This document shows positions 27,665 through 36,580 of a DNA stretch of 64,000 nucleotides, piece by piece. Under the pieces are notes generated by a model. That model did no database searches. It was given only the letters and a program-made list of their open reading frames with translations, and was not told the DNA's origin. Location of the stretch: assembly GCA_964589825.1 (NCBI GenBank), contig CAZPUS010000010.1, positions 23,707 to 87,706 on the forward strand, given 5' to 3'. The position numbers and the translations under genes were made by a program. Every line of letters begins with the position of its first letter. Positions within the stretch are counted from its first letter, which is position 1. This DNA is from CAZPUS01 sp964589825 (lineage in GTDB: Bacteria; Fibrobacterota; Chitinivibrionia; Chitinivibrionales; WJKA01).

Positions 27665-28193
27665 TCCCGATTATATCGCCTATCATGATAATGAGTGGGG
27701 CGTGCCGGTACACGATGACCGCACCCATTTTGAAATGCTGGTACTGGAAGGATTCCAGGCAGGGCTTAGCTGGCTTACCATATTGAAAAAACGCGCCGCC
27801 TTTTCACGTGCATTCGCCAACTGGGACTGGCACAAAGTCGCCCGTTTCAACGAGCGCGACATTGAAGCGCTCATGCACAACAGCGACATCGTGCGAAACC
27901 GGAAAAAAATAGCGTCGGCTGTCTCCAATGCCGCATGCTTTGACGCAGTACGCAGGGATTTCGGCACGTTTGACCGCTATATCTGGCAATTCAGCGATTA
28001 TCGCACACTGCGTACGATTCCCCCTTACGACAGATGGGAGGACGTTCCCGCACATACCCAGGAGTCGCGTACCATGAGCAGGGACCTGAAAAAACGCGGG
28101 TTCCGGTTTGTGGGACCCACCATCTGCTACGCACATATGCAGGCAATCGGCATGGTCGATGATCATCTTTCATACTGTTTTAAATGCCGCTGA
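27627..28193 (+). CDS. tag: DNA-3-methyladenine glycosylase I
   Basis: 188 residues. KRCSWAGNDPDYIAYHDNEWG and LEGFQAGLSWLTILKKR are the Tag signatures. The zinc site is formed by the N-terminal Cys and His and the C-terminal His and Cys in DDHLSYCFKC. The enzyme removes 3-methyladenine from alkylated DNA in base-excision repair. The start lies inside the ispD 3' end, with AGAGG six bases upstream of the ATG. An intrinsic terminator follows the stop by about 50 bases. Confidence 0.95.
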   Translation: MPTKKRCSWAGNDPDYIAYHDNEWGVPVHDDRTHFEMLVLEGFQAGLSWLTILKKRAAFSRAFANWDWHKVARFNERDIEALMHNSDIVRNRKKIASAVSNAACFDAVRRDFGTFDRYIWQFSDYRTLRTIPPYDRWEDVPAHTQESRTMSRDLKKRGFRFVGPTICYAHMQAIGMVDDHLSYCFKCR

Positions 28194-28244
28194 ATTGACC
28201 TTTCTTCCCAGCGCCCTGACGGGTGGTTTGTCAACCGATTGCGG

Positions 28245-28268
28245 CGCCTCTCTTGCGGGAGGTTTTTT
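28245..28268 (+). terminator. Intrinsic terminator after argD-argG-ispD-tag
   Basis: CCTCTC-TTGC-GGGAGG forms a 6-bp stem (one G-U pair) with a tetraloop, followed immediately by TTTTTT on the plus strand. Confidence 0.75.
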
Positions 28269-28325
28269 CGATAGCCCCACACGCACGTTGTACACGTACT
28301 CTCAACCTATAAAACAGCATCTACA

Positions 28326-28355
28326 TTGACAATTATGGAACACATTGACTATATT
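28326..28355 (+). promoter_or_regulatory. Sigma70-type promoter for the aconitase gene
   Basis: TTGACA at 28326-28331, an 18-base spacer, and TATATT at 28350-28355. The expected start near 28362 leaves a leader of about 38 bases before the ATG at 28400. It follows the terminator of the upstream operon. Confidence 0.7.
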
Positions 28356-28399
28356 ATCCGGTATTTATACGCATATTGTCACACCATACGGAGCGTTTT

Positions 28400-30352
28400 A
28401 TGGGAAAAAATATCGTACAGAAAATTCTCGACGCACACCTGATAAGCGGTCGATCCCGGCAGGGAGAGGATGTGGGTATCGGCATAGATCAGACATTGAC
28501 GCAGGATGCCACCGGCACTATGGCATACCTCGAATTCGAAGCAATGGGCTTTGACCGGGTAAAAACCAGGCGATCGGTCTCGTATGTCGATCATAATACA
28601 GTACAGGACAGCTTTGAAAATGCCGACGATCACCGTTATTTACAAAGCGTGGCTCGAAAATATGGTATCTATTTTTCGCGACCAGGCAACGGAATCTGCC
28701 ATCAGGTGCATCTCGAACGATTCGGAGTGCCTGGTGAGACACTCCTTGGTAGTGACTCTCATACTCCTACTGGCGGAGGACTGGGTATGCTGGCCATCGG
28801 TGCCGGGGGACTCGACGTGGCCCTTGCCATGGGGGGAAAGCCCTTCTATCTTACCTATCCGAAAGTAATTAAAGTTAATCTGAAGGGAAAACTTCGCCCC
28901 TGGGTCAGTGCAAAAGACATCATTCTCCATGTGCTGAGCATTCTTTCTACCAAAGGGAATGTAGGGTCTGTTATCGAATTCGGCGGGGACGGTGTTGCTT
29001 CTCTTTCGGTACCCGAACGGGCCACCATTACCAATATGGGCGCCGAAACCGGTGTGACCACCTCGGTATTCCCTTCGGATGAACAAACCTACACGTTTCT
29101 CAGCGCACAGCAGCGTGAAGATGACTTCAGGCAACTATGTGCCGACCCCGATGCGGAATACGCACGAATAATCGATATCGATCTCCATGCGCTGGAGCCT
29201 CTCTGTGCCTGTCCTCATTCCCCGGGAAACATCACGCCCGTAAAAGACCTCTCCGGCAAAGCGATTGATCAGGTACTTATCGGCTCCTGTACAAATGCGT
29301 CATTTCGGGATATCATGATGGTTGCCCATATGCTCAAGGGAACCCATGTACACGAGAACGTCTCACTGGGCGTTGCCGCGGGTTCACGCCAGGTTCTTCG
29401 TATGATTTCGGAAAATGGCGCATTAGCGGATATCGTGGGAGCCGGGGCCCGGGTTCTCGAAAACGTCTGCGGGTTCTGCATAGGCAATTCGATGGCACCA
29501 CCCAGTGGTGCGGTATCGCTCAGAACCTCCAACAGAAATTTTTTTGGCAGAAGCGGTACAAATGACGCGGATGTGTATCTCGTTTCTCCTGAATCCGCTG
29601 TCGCGAGCGCACTAAACGGAACATTTACCGATCCCCGTGAGGCATTCGGAGAAAAAACGCATCCCACAATCGCTATCCCTTCACGGTTCCATATCGATGA
29701 TTCGATGATCATACCTCCGGTTTCCGCCGACCAGACACAGGAGGTAGCAATCAGGCGCGGACCGAATATCGGCAATCCACCGGAAAACGAAGCACTTCCC
29801 TCACAACTCGACGGCGTCGTGGCCATTAAAGTCGGTGACAAAGTAACCACCGACCACATAATGCCTGCCGGCAGTCGTCTGAAGTATCGTTCGAACATAG
29901 CCCGCTACTCCATTTTCGTTTTTGAAAGAAACGATGAACGTTTTGCCGAACGCGCACATGCACACAAGGAAAACGGTCTTCATAATGTCATTGTTGCCGG
30001 TGAGTCATACGGTCAGGGCTCCTCACGTGAGCATGCCGCCATCTGTCCGATGTATCTGGGGGTAAAGATGGTACTTACACGTTCCATTGAGCGCATCCAT
30101 AAAGCGAATCTCGTTAACTTCGGTATTGTCCCGGCACAGTTTCGCAATGAAAAAGACTACATTGCACTGCAGCAGGGAGACCGTCTCGCGGTAGAGGACC
30201 TTCACGAATCGATTCTGAATACACATGAAGTCCGCATAAAGAATCGTACGCAACAGACCTCGTTCATTGCCACTATCGATTTGAGCCCGCGTGAGATAAA
30301 GGCAGTTCTCGCCGGGGGTATAATTAACGCTGTACGCGAATGTGAGCTGTAA
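28400..30352 (+). CDS. Aconitate hydratase
   Basis: 650 residues from the ATG at 28400 (GGAG upstream). The chain has the shorter aconitase form seen in many anaerobes and Aquifex-like bacteria. LGSDSHTPTGGGLGMLAIG is a family signature. The [4Fe-4S] ligands lie in IGSCTNASF and NVCGFCIGNS, and the C-terminal swivel domain has GESYGQGSSREHAA. It interconverts citrate and isocitrate in the TCA cycle. Its position beside acetyl-CoA genes fits central carbon metabolism. It has its own promoter and converges with the sensor kinase gene. Confidence 0.95.
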   Translation: MGKNIVQKILDAHLISGRSRQGEDVGIGIDQTLTQDATGTMAYLEFEAMGFDRVKTRRSVSYVDHNTVQDSFENADDHRYLQSVARKYGIYFSRPGNGICHQVHLERFGVPGETLLGSDSHTPTGGGLGMLAIGAGGLDVALAMGGKPFYLTYPKVIKVNLKGKLRPWVSAKDIILHVLSILSTKGNVGSVIEFGGDGVASLSVPERATITNMGAETGVTTSVFPSDEQTYTFLSAQQREDDFRQLCADPDAEYARIIDIDLHALEPLCACPHSPGNITPVKDLSGKAIDQVLIGSCTNASFRDIMMVAHMLKGTHVHENVSLGVAAGSRQVLRMISENGALADIVGAGARVLENVCGFCIGNSMAPPSGAVSLRTSNRNFFGRSGTNDADVYLVSPESAVASALNGTFTDPREAFGEKTHPTIAIPSRFHIDDSMIIPPVSADQTQEVAIRRGPNIGNPPENEALPSQLDGVVAIKVGDKVTTDHIMPAGSRLKYRSNIARYSIFVFERNDERFAERAHAHKENGLHNVIVAGESYGQGSSREHAAICPMYLGVKMVLTRSIERIHKANLVNFGIVPAQFRNEKDYIALQQGDRLAVEDLHESILNTHEVRIKNRTQQTSFIATIDLSPREIKAVLAGGIINAVRECEL

Positions 30353-30405
30353 TGCGCATCTTCTTACTACAGATATGATGGAACTTATACCCGGCAGGGT
30401 GCGTT

Positions 30406-32904
30406 TTACCGTGCAACCGGAAGACGAATAATAAATCGCGTACCCTGTCCGGGTGCACTTTTAATATCAATCGTACCCTGATTCTGCTTTACCACTCCAT
30501 AGACTGTTGCCAGACCCATTCCCGTCCCTTTCCCCGGTGATTTGGTGGTAAAAAAAGGCTCGAATGCTTTTTTGCGCGTCTCTTCATCCATACCCGAACC
30601 GGTATCGGCAATTTCAAGCACAATCCAGTTTTTGCTATCTGAAAACTCATACCCGGTATCCACAGCATCAAAACGTGTCCGTATGGTAAAGCGCCCCTCC
30701 CTGGGCATGGCATCGCGTGCATTTACCGCAAGGTTGAGCAAAATCTGCTTGACGCTTGTACTGTCGACCCGTACCGAAAGAGGTATATCACAAAGCTGCG
30801 TATCGAGCAGAATTTTTTTGCCAAGAGAAGACTTGACGAGCGACTCCATACCACAGATAAGTTCGTTTAAATCGTACGGCTGCACATCCGCGGCATGCTC
30901 TTTTTTCCGACTGAAAGAGAGAAGCTGATCTACGAGTTCACTCGCCATCTTTGAAGCAGAAAGCGCTTCATCGACCTGTTTTTTACCGCTCGCATCCGGC
31001 AACATATGAGAAAGGTACATGCAATTGCCAGTAATAATGGTAAGCAGGTTGTTGAAATCATGCGCCACTCCGCCCACCACCCTTCCGAGCGCTTCCATTT
31101 TATGTGATTGAATAAGCTGCTCCCGTAAATCTTCACGCCGGGCAATCTCGCTCTTGAGCCGTTGATTCATCTTGTAAAGCGATTCGTTCCTGCTGCGCAG
31201 CTGTTCGAACATACGAACCGACCCGATCCCGGTGCTCACCCCGAGTCGAATTTCCTGCAGCTTGTGTATATGTTCTTCATTGGCCTCGATTAGCATAAAC
31301 CCAAGTACCTCATTGGTAAAAACCGGAAACAACGCAAGGGGCATCTCTTTGGGCAGCGCATCCCTACCGCCGGGAGAAAGTGATCCTGCAGAAAAAAACT
31401 CCCCTTCCGCCCCTCCTGCCGATTGTGTGCAATTGCCGTTTTCATATCGAAACACACAACGACACAACTTCCCGGCCTGGGTCTGGTTATCAGGGATCTC
31501 AAATACATTAACGCAACAAAAACGTATCCCGAGCCTTCTGAAAAGCACAGAGAGTGGAATGCGGAGCTCATCAAGACACGTAGATGCACTCGCATGCTGC
31601 ATTCTGACATGCATCTCCTGAGCCATATATGTATCGTGCAGCGTGTCCTGTTTGAAAAAGCCCGTATAAAACTCCCTGTTCAGACGGCTGTATGCCTCAA
31701 CAAATAGCCGTTGGGCGAGCACCCTATCCTCCCTGCTTTCACAGCGAAAAAACAAAGAGGCATGAAGCAGTACCAGAAGCGCATGCAGCGAACCTTCGGC
31801 GTTACCGGCCTCATCATGCTGATGTGAAAGTGCGTCGAGTTCACGAAACAGGGCCTGACGATCGGTTTCATCCTTCAGCGCGTTTGACATGCAATTAAAA
31901 AGTGAATCTACGGTTTCCTGCACGTTTTCTATTCTTGGACTCACTGAGCATAAAACGCCTTCTGCAATGTGCCGGAGTTCACGCCAGGCGGCCTCCGCCT
32001 CATCCCGGGTACGAAACGAATGCAAAGAGGTCAGAATTTGCTCCGGGAGATACCCGCACAGCTGATGTCTGATATTTTCGGGGGGATATGGGACGATCGT
32101 TTCAGCCGGTATATCATTTCCCTCCAGCTTTGAAACAATCGCATTCAGGGCCGCTTCCCCCTGCTGAAACAAGGGCTCCTGGGCAACAAGTGCGGGAAGC
32201 CCTACCGCTGAATGAGCAAACGTGGCAAGCGCAAGTTCCCTGCCGGGCAGCAGCCCCCTCTTTGCCATTTCCTCAAGCACCGCAATCGTGTTTAGATAAT
32301 TGGTGGTTACTATTCCGTCAATTTTGATTATTGATGAATCATACTCCCCAAAAAGCTGTTCAATATATTCTTTGAAATAAATACTGCCTCTGCGTATGCG
32401 ACTCTGGTCAACATCGAGCCCGAATGACGGTCCGAGCCCCCGGAAGGCATCTGAAAACACGGTGCCACGTTTGTCCTCTTCCAGCAGAACAACCTTTTGG
32501 CAGTTATGTTGTGTTACCAAGTGTGAGAGTACGCGGCGCATTGCTTCTCTGTGGTCTGCGATTACTACCGGGACCGATTCGACCGTTTTATCGACGCATA
32601 CGATCGGAATCCGATCGAATGAAGAGATAAAGCTATGCAGCTGCTGAGGATTGAGCAGTGACGCCATGTATTGAGGCGTCACGATAAGTCCGTCTAAACA
32701 CTCGCTGCTGATCAGCTCGTAGGCACTGCGAAATTTTCCATCCTCAGAATTTTTTCCTTTCAACTGCCCGCCCACAAATGTTATTGTACGTACATTGCGC
32801 CTTGCAGCCGCATCCCGGACCCCTGCAAGAAAGACCCGCTCAAAATCTACGTCGTTATATGGTGTCGTGACGCCGATGGTACAGCCAGCAGATAAATGGT
32901 TCAT
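30406..32904 (-). CDS. Hybrid sensor: LacI/PBP-like ligand-binding domain fused to a histidine kinase
   Basis: 832 residues from the ATG at 32904. Residues ~1-290 resemble the sugar-binding core of LacI/GalR regulators ([65 protein letters not shown]) without any helix-turn-helix and without a signal peptide. A helical linker and a GAF-like segment lead to the kinase. His615 in [12 protein letters not shown] is the phosphoacceptor; [18 protein letters not shown] and [13 protein letters not shown] are the N, G1 and G2 boxes. A cytoplasmic sugar- or effector-sensing kinase is the likely role. No response regulator is adjacent, so its partner is unknown. Confidence 0.87.
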   Translation of the reverse strand: MNHLSAGCTIGVTTPYNDVDFERVFLAGVRDAAARRNVRTITFVGGQLKGKNSEDGKFRSAYELISSECLDGLIVTPQYMASLLNPQQLHSFISSFDRIPIVCVDKTVESVPVVIADHREAMRRVLSHLVTQHNCQKVVLLEEDKRGTVFSDAFRGLGPSFGLDVDQSRIRRGSIYFKEYIEQLFGEYDSSIIKIDGIVTTNYLNTIAVLEEMAKRGLLPGRELALATFAHSAVGLPALVAQEPLFQQGEAALNAIVSKLEGNDIPAETIVPYPPENIRHQLCGYLPEQILTSLHSFRTRDEAEAAWRELRHIAEGVLCSVSPRIENVQETVDSLFNCMSNALKDETDRQALFRELDALSHQHDEAGNAEGSLHALLVLLHASLFFRCESREDRVLAQRLFVEAYSRLNREFYTGFFKQDTLHDTYMAQEMHVRMQHASASTCLDELRIPLSVLFRRLGIRFCCVNVFEIPDNQTQAGKLCRCVFRYENGNCTQSAGGAEGEFFSAGSLSPGGRDALPKEMPLALFPVFTNEVLGFMLIEANEEHIHKLQEIRLGVSTGIGSVRMFEQLRSRNESLYKMNQRLKSEIARREDLREQLIQSHKMEALGRVVGGVAHDFNNLLTIITGNCMYLSHMLPDASGKKQVDEALSASKMASELVDQLLSFSRKKEHAADVQPYDLNELICGMESLVKSSLGKKILLDTQLCDIPLSVRVDSTSVKQILLNLAVNARDAMPREGRFTIRTRFDAVDTGYEFSDSKNWIVLEIADTGSGMDEETRKKAFEPFFTTKSPGKGTGMGLATVYGVVKQNQGTIDIKSAPGQGTRFIIRLPVAR

Positions 32905-33278
32905 ATGATCCCATCTTGCAGCAGCGCACACTATGGTTCGTCCCTGCGAAAAAGGTTCCTCCTACAGAACGCAGCCCATACAGCGCAATCGTATGCATTG
33001 TACTGCACGCCTCGTGATCCGGCAGCCACTCCATCGAAAAAAGCTCCAATCGCCCAGCCGTATGGACCACGATATGATACAATACCATTAATTTTTAAAA
33101 AACGAAGCCTAAATATACAATTTCACGAACGCGATTATTATCCTCCCCAAAAAAATAACACGTCCGTCATTCCACACGGATGGCATAGACTTTTGAAAAA
33201 TAAAGGGAGACTATCGCGCGTGCGTTGTCATGGTCCTTAAATTGCAGCAGTTACAATGATGTGAACCGCCATGGCGAT
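32905..33278. other. Intergenic, no gene seen
   Basis: 374 bases upstream of the sensor kinase. It presumably holds the kinase promoter on the minus strand. AT-rich stretches occur at 33060-33170, but no convincing gene, hairpin or RNA was found. Confidence 0.5.
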
Positions 33279-33482
33279 TCACTCATTGCGATTGATTACG
33301 CCTCTCGCACTGCGGTGAGGTGTTGACGCCACTGCAAAATATTTTTCAACGAGTTGTGCAGTTGTCAATACGTGCAGGTCTATAATCAAATCAATAATTT
33401 GTTCGCGAGTTATTGCTCTGGGATTGACCCGGTTTTCGTTTTCCGGTAAGACGCGGCGGTTATCTACATTCTGGTGCATCAT
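33279..33482 (-). CDS. Small protein of unknown function
   Basis: 67 residues from the ATG at 33482 (a second ATG follows directly). GGGAGG six to seven bases upstream is a strong ribosome site and is the main reason for calling it. The chain reads MMHQNVDNRRVLPENENR, then a helical core ITREQIIDLIIDLHVLTTAQ, then a basic tail. It has no cysteine pairs and no membrane segment, and I do not recognise the family. It stands alone between long non-coding stretches. Confidence 0.5.
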   Translation of the reverse strand: MMHQNVDNRRVLPENENRVNPRAITREQIIDLIIDLHVLTTAQLVEKYFAVASTPHRSARGVINRNE

Positions 33483-33905
33483 ACGACACCTCCCTGTGAA
33501 ACAATGAAGTAACGCGTCGCAGCCCATAGGCTCTTCGGGGCTGCTCTCTATATTATACTCATCGGCTGAAAAAATGTCAACCTGAAGTCTGTTAACTACC
33601 GCGTTTTTTCACATTTTTTGCCCTTTGAACATAATTGATTGTCTGCATTAATGCGATATGCCCAGCACCAACTGTGCTAAGGTGCAGATCAATGCCGACA
33701 GGCTGAAAAAAACCTCTTGCCCGGCAGAAGTAGCAACTCCCGTCAAATCACGTGGCGATTGGACCCGGGGTAGCATATTCGTTTAATATCGGCAGGTATA
33801 CACCTGAATTGAGAATAAATGCCGCCCGTTTTTAACATCGGATTATCTATACCCACTCCGTAACACGAGGAGCGTAATACTATACCCTGAAAATGGACCG
33901 GCCAT
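33483..33905. other. Intergenic with candidate structured RNA, no gene seen
   Basis: Several local stems stand close together at about 33665-33770: GCACC...GGTGC around 33666-33686, GCCGACAGG...CCTCTTGCCCGGC around 33695-33725, and CCCGG...CCGGG around 33719-33770. None matches a riboswitch consensus I know. Plus-strand frames in it stop within 25 codons. Confidence 0.35.
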
Positions 33906-35459
33906 TCAGTCTGATGGCTGCGCAAACTCGGCGATTATTCCTTTTTTCTTTTTAAATCCATATCCCTTATAAAAATAGATGCGTTTAGCGACTACCCCTC
34001 CCCGGTATAAAACCACCGTATCCGCAGATGAAAGCCTCTCGAAAAAGGAGGCAAAATATGATGAATCGGCACGGTAGCGACTCGTGGCAATACAAATGGC
34101 GTCCTTGCCCTCTGTAGCGGTATGTGCATTCCATATCCAGAAGCCGCGTGCATCACCCTGGTTAAGACAAACTACCGGATATCGACCGGACGTCGCGAAT
34201 GCGATCTCGCCGCACAAAAACCACTTATGGGCACAGAGCATATGCGTCTGCGGGGTAATTCCCTGTGCAGAGAGGTAGTGCGATACGCCCTCCCAGCCAT
34301 ACGTATCGAGAGTGGGATCATTGCGCACATCCCGCGATGATATCCATCCCATTTTTTCCAGTTTCTCCAGATGCAGTATCCCATAATGTGTATGCAATAC
34401 CACAAGTACATACAGCGATGCAACAAAGACCACGGTAATAATTGCACCCACGCGAATGCGCGGGCCCCGAAGCGCCCGGGCCAGCCACGGCCCGGTACCG
34501 GCAATGACAGCCGCATATCCGGGCAGTGTCCAGTGAGGAAGTATCGATTTGAAAAATGAAACACCAAGAAAAAGTACCACCGGTATTGTTCCGAAAAAGA
34601 AAATAAAACGATACGTCCAATGCGACCCCGCAATTGTAAAACGCAGCGAACGCCACATTATTACCACAAAAGGGACAAAAAGCATCGGCGTACAATAAAG
34701 CGCCTGTCCTCCCAGTGCTTCGAGAAAACGAAGCGGCTTTACCGATGAACCGATCGCCCGACCACCCTGAAATGCAAACGAAGCCCATTCGTGATGCATA
34801 TTCCAGATAACTACGGGAAGGGCGAGGGTAAGTGCACAGAGCGCATATATATATGGACCCGGACGGAAAAAACGTCGTGGCCGGTAACATAGCAAATAGG
34901 TCCACAACAATATACCGAGGAATGCGCCATGATATTTTGACAAAAAGGCGCATCCGGTGGCGAGCCCCGCCGCAATCCATAACCATGGGCGGGGAGCATC
35001 ATCACGAACCAGAGGAACGAAACACAATAGCGTAATCAACCAGAAAAAAATGAGCGGGCCATCCGGCACCACCGATATGCCGCTGATTATGAAAAAAAGC
35101 GGAGTAACGGTAAAAATCGCCGCAGCGCACAAAGCTCCCTTATGCGATCCGAATTGTCGGGCAAGCCAGTATATAAGTACCGTATCCGCAGAAAAAAGAA
35201 TAAGCGTACAGAGTCTAAGGGTGAATGACGTCACGGCCCCAAGAAGCCAGGGGCCCAGTCCGGCACAAAGCCCCACAACCGGGGGATGATCGAAATAACT
35301 GAGCGCGGGATAACGAGAATAGACAAAATAGTACGCCTCATCAAAACCCGGCTGCACCACTAATGATGCACAGATACGCACACACAAAGAAATAAAGGTA
35401 AGCAGAAGCAGACCCCGGGGAAAAAAACGTATGAGTCGATATTCAAGTGGCGTATGCAT
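33906..35459 (-). CDS. GT39/ArnT-like membrane glycosyltransferase
   Basis: 517 residues from the ATG at 35459; a GTG seven codons earlier is an alternative, and neither has a clear ribosome site. Asp40-Glu41 in QPGFDEAYYFVYSRYP, followed by LSYFDHPPVVG and VVPDGPLIFFW, are the hallmark loops of the PMT/ArnT superfamily. About ten to eleven membrane segments follow and the C-terminus has a periplasmic-type domain. These enzymes use polyprenyl-phosphate sugars to modify lipid A, proteins or glycans at the outer face of the inner membrane. Divergent from it is a PAP2 phosphatase, which could recycle the polyprenyl carrier. Confidence 0.85.
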   Translation of the reverse strand: MHTPLEYRLIRFFPRGLLLLTFISLCVRICASLVVQPGFDEAYYFVYSRYPALSYFDHPPVVGLCAGLGPWLLGAVTSFTLRLCTLILFSADTVLIYWLARQFGSHKGALCAAAIFTVTPLFFIISGISVVPDGPLIFFWLITLLCFVPLVRDDAPRPWLWIAAGLATGCAFLSKYHGAFLGILLWTYLLCYRPRRFFRPGPYIYALCALTLALPVVIWNMHHEWASFAFQGGRAIGSSVKPLRFLEALGGQALYCTPMLFVPFVVIMWRSLRFTIAGSHWTYRFIFFFGTIPVVLFLGVSFFKSILPHWTLPGYAAVIAGTGPWLARALRGPRIRVGAIITVVFVASLYVLVVLHTHYGILHLEKLEKMGWISSRDVRNDPTLDTYGWEGVSHYLSAQGITPQTHMLCAHKWFLCGEIAFATSGRYPVVCLNQGDARGFWIWNAHTATEGKDAICIATSRYRADSSYFASFFERLSSADTVVLYRGGVVAKRIYFYKGYGFKKKKGIIAEFAQPSD

Positions 35460-35526
35460 ATCTACAAAATACGAAATCACATCTGCACAGAGCGGAATTG
35501 TATTTTAACCGTCCATAAGGAATACT

Positions 35527-36309
35527 ATGAAAACCACCAATCAAAGAACGCTTATTTCTTTCTGGTTCTGGATACCGTGCATTTGCGCCTGCATGTTGGC
35601 CGCAATTCTTCCCTTTTGGAACCTCAACATCGAGCTTTTTCAGGCAATAAACCAATGGGGGAACGTGGCGCCGGGACCATTGTGGGCAAATATTACCGTG
35701 TTCGGTGACGGGCTGATTATCGCAGTGCTCTTTTTCCCGCTTGTATATAAACGTCCGGATATGATTACCGCGCTGCTTATTTCGACACTTATTGCCACCG
35801 CAGTGGTACATACGCTTAAACCCGGCATTGCGATGTCACGTCCTCCGGGAGTGTTTTCCCATGAGCTTATTTCCATTATCGGCCCTGCATATAAAAAGCA
35901 AGCCTTTCCGTCGGGGCATACTACCGCTGCGTTTACCGCCGCCGGCGTGGTGGTGTTTTCAATACGACATAATGGTTTACGATACGTGCTCCTTCTCGCG
36001 GCAACCGCAGTAGGCCTCTCCCGTATACTGGTCGGTGTGCACTGGCCACTCGATGTTGCTGCGGGTATTGTGTTCGGCTGGCTTAGTGCTGCGTGCGGTA
36101 TTTCCCTCAGCCGTCATGTCCCTTTACCACTCATTGTACAGAAAATATACGGGCTTATACTGCTGATCGCCACGGTGGTATTGCTCACCGTATATGACAC
36201 CCGTTACGATTCGGCACGGATTCTACCCCGTATTCTTGCCGGTATCATACTCGTGTGGGGATCCGTCAATTTTGTACGCCTGTGGCACTCCTCAGAAAAA
36301 ACCAAATAA
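35527..36309 (+). CDS. PAP2-family membrane phosphatase
   Basis: 260 residues with AAGGA before the ATG and about six membrane segments. The phosphatase triad motifs are intact: KPGIAMSRPPG (KX6RP), FPSGHTTA (PSGH) and SRILVGVHWPLD (SRX5HX3D). Members remove phosphate from lipids such as undecaprenyl pyrophosphate or phosphatidate, or from lipid A. It is divergent from the GT39-like transferase, with a 67-base shared promoter region, so a role in polyprenyl-phosphate recycling for that enzyme is plausible but inferred. Confidence 0.87.
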   Translation: MKTTNQRTLISFWFWIPCICACMLAAILPFWNLNIELFQAINQWGNVAPGPLWANITVFGDGLIIAVLFFPLVYKRPDMITALLISTLIATAVVHTLKPGIAMSRPPGVFSHELISIIGPAYKKQAFPSGHTTAAFTAAGVVVFSIRHNGLRYVLLLAATAVGLSRILVGVHWPLDVAAGIVFGWLSAACGISLSRHVPLPLIVQKIYGLILLIATVVLLTVYDTRYDSARILPRILAGIILVWGSVNFVRLWHSSEKTK

Positions 36310-36580
36310 CCTTATCCGTATCCCGAAGAACTAACGTATACAGTAATCCGTATGTCGGACATGTATTCACATGCGTTATTGTCCCGAGATACATGACATG
36401 CTCCGGGTAGTGAGCCGCATTGCGGAAAACGCATGTATGCATTCTGAACGAAGCGGGTTCATATATTCCGGGTTATCGTGGGATGATTACGAGAAGCTTC
36501 ACGAGAGACATCAGGCTGTTGCAGACGGGCAAAAACCCGATACTGCCGCCATAGCTGCATTTCATCTTTGCCCTTCTTTT

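Noticed and set aside
33640..33790. Cyclic-di-GMP or other known riboswitch
   Set aside because: The stems do not carry the conserved loop bases of the GEMM, THF, fluoride or ZTP consensus, and no gene is correctly placed downstream.
36310..36580. tRNA or small RNA between the PAP2 and U32 genes
   Set aside because: No cloverleaf pattern or terminator was recognised.
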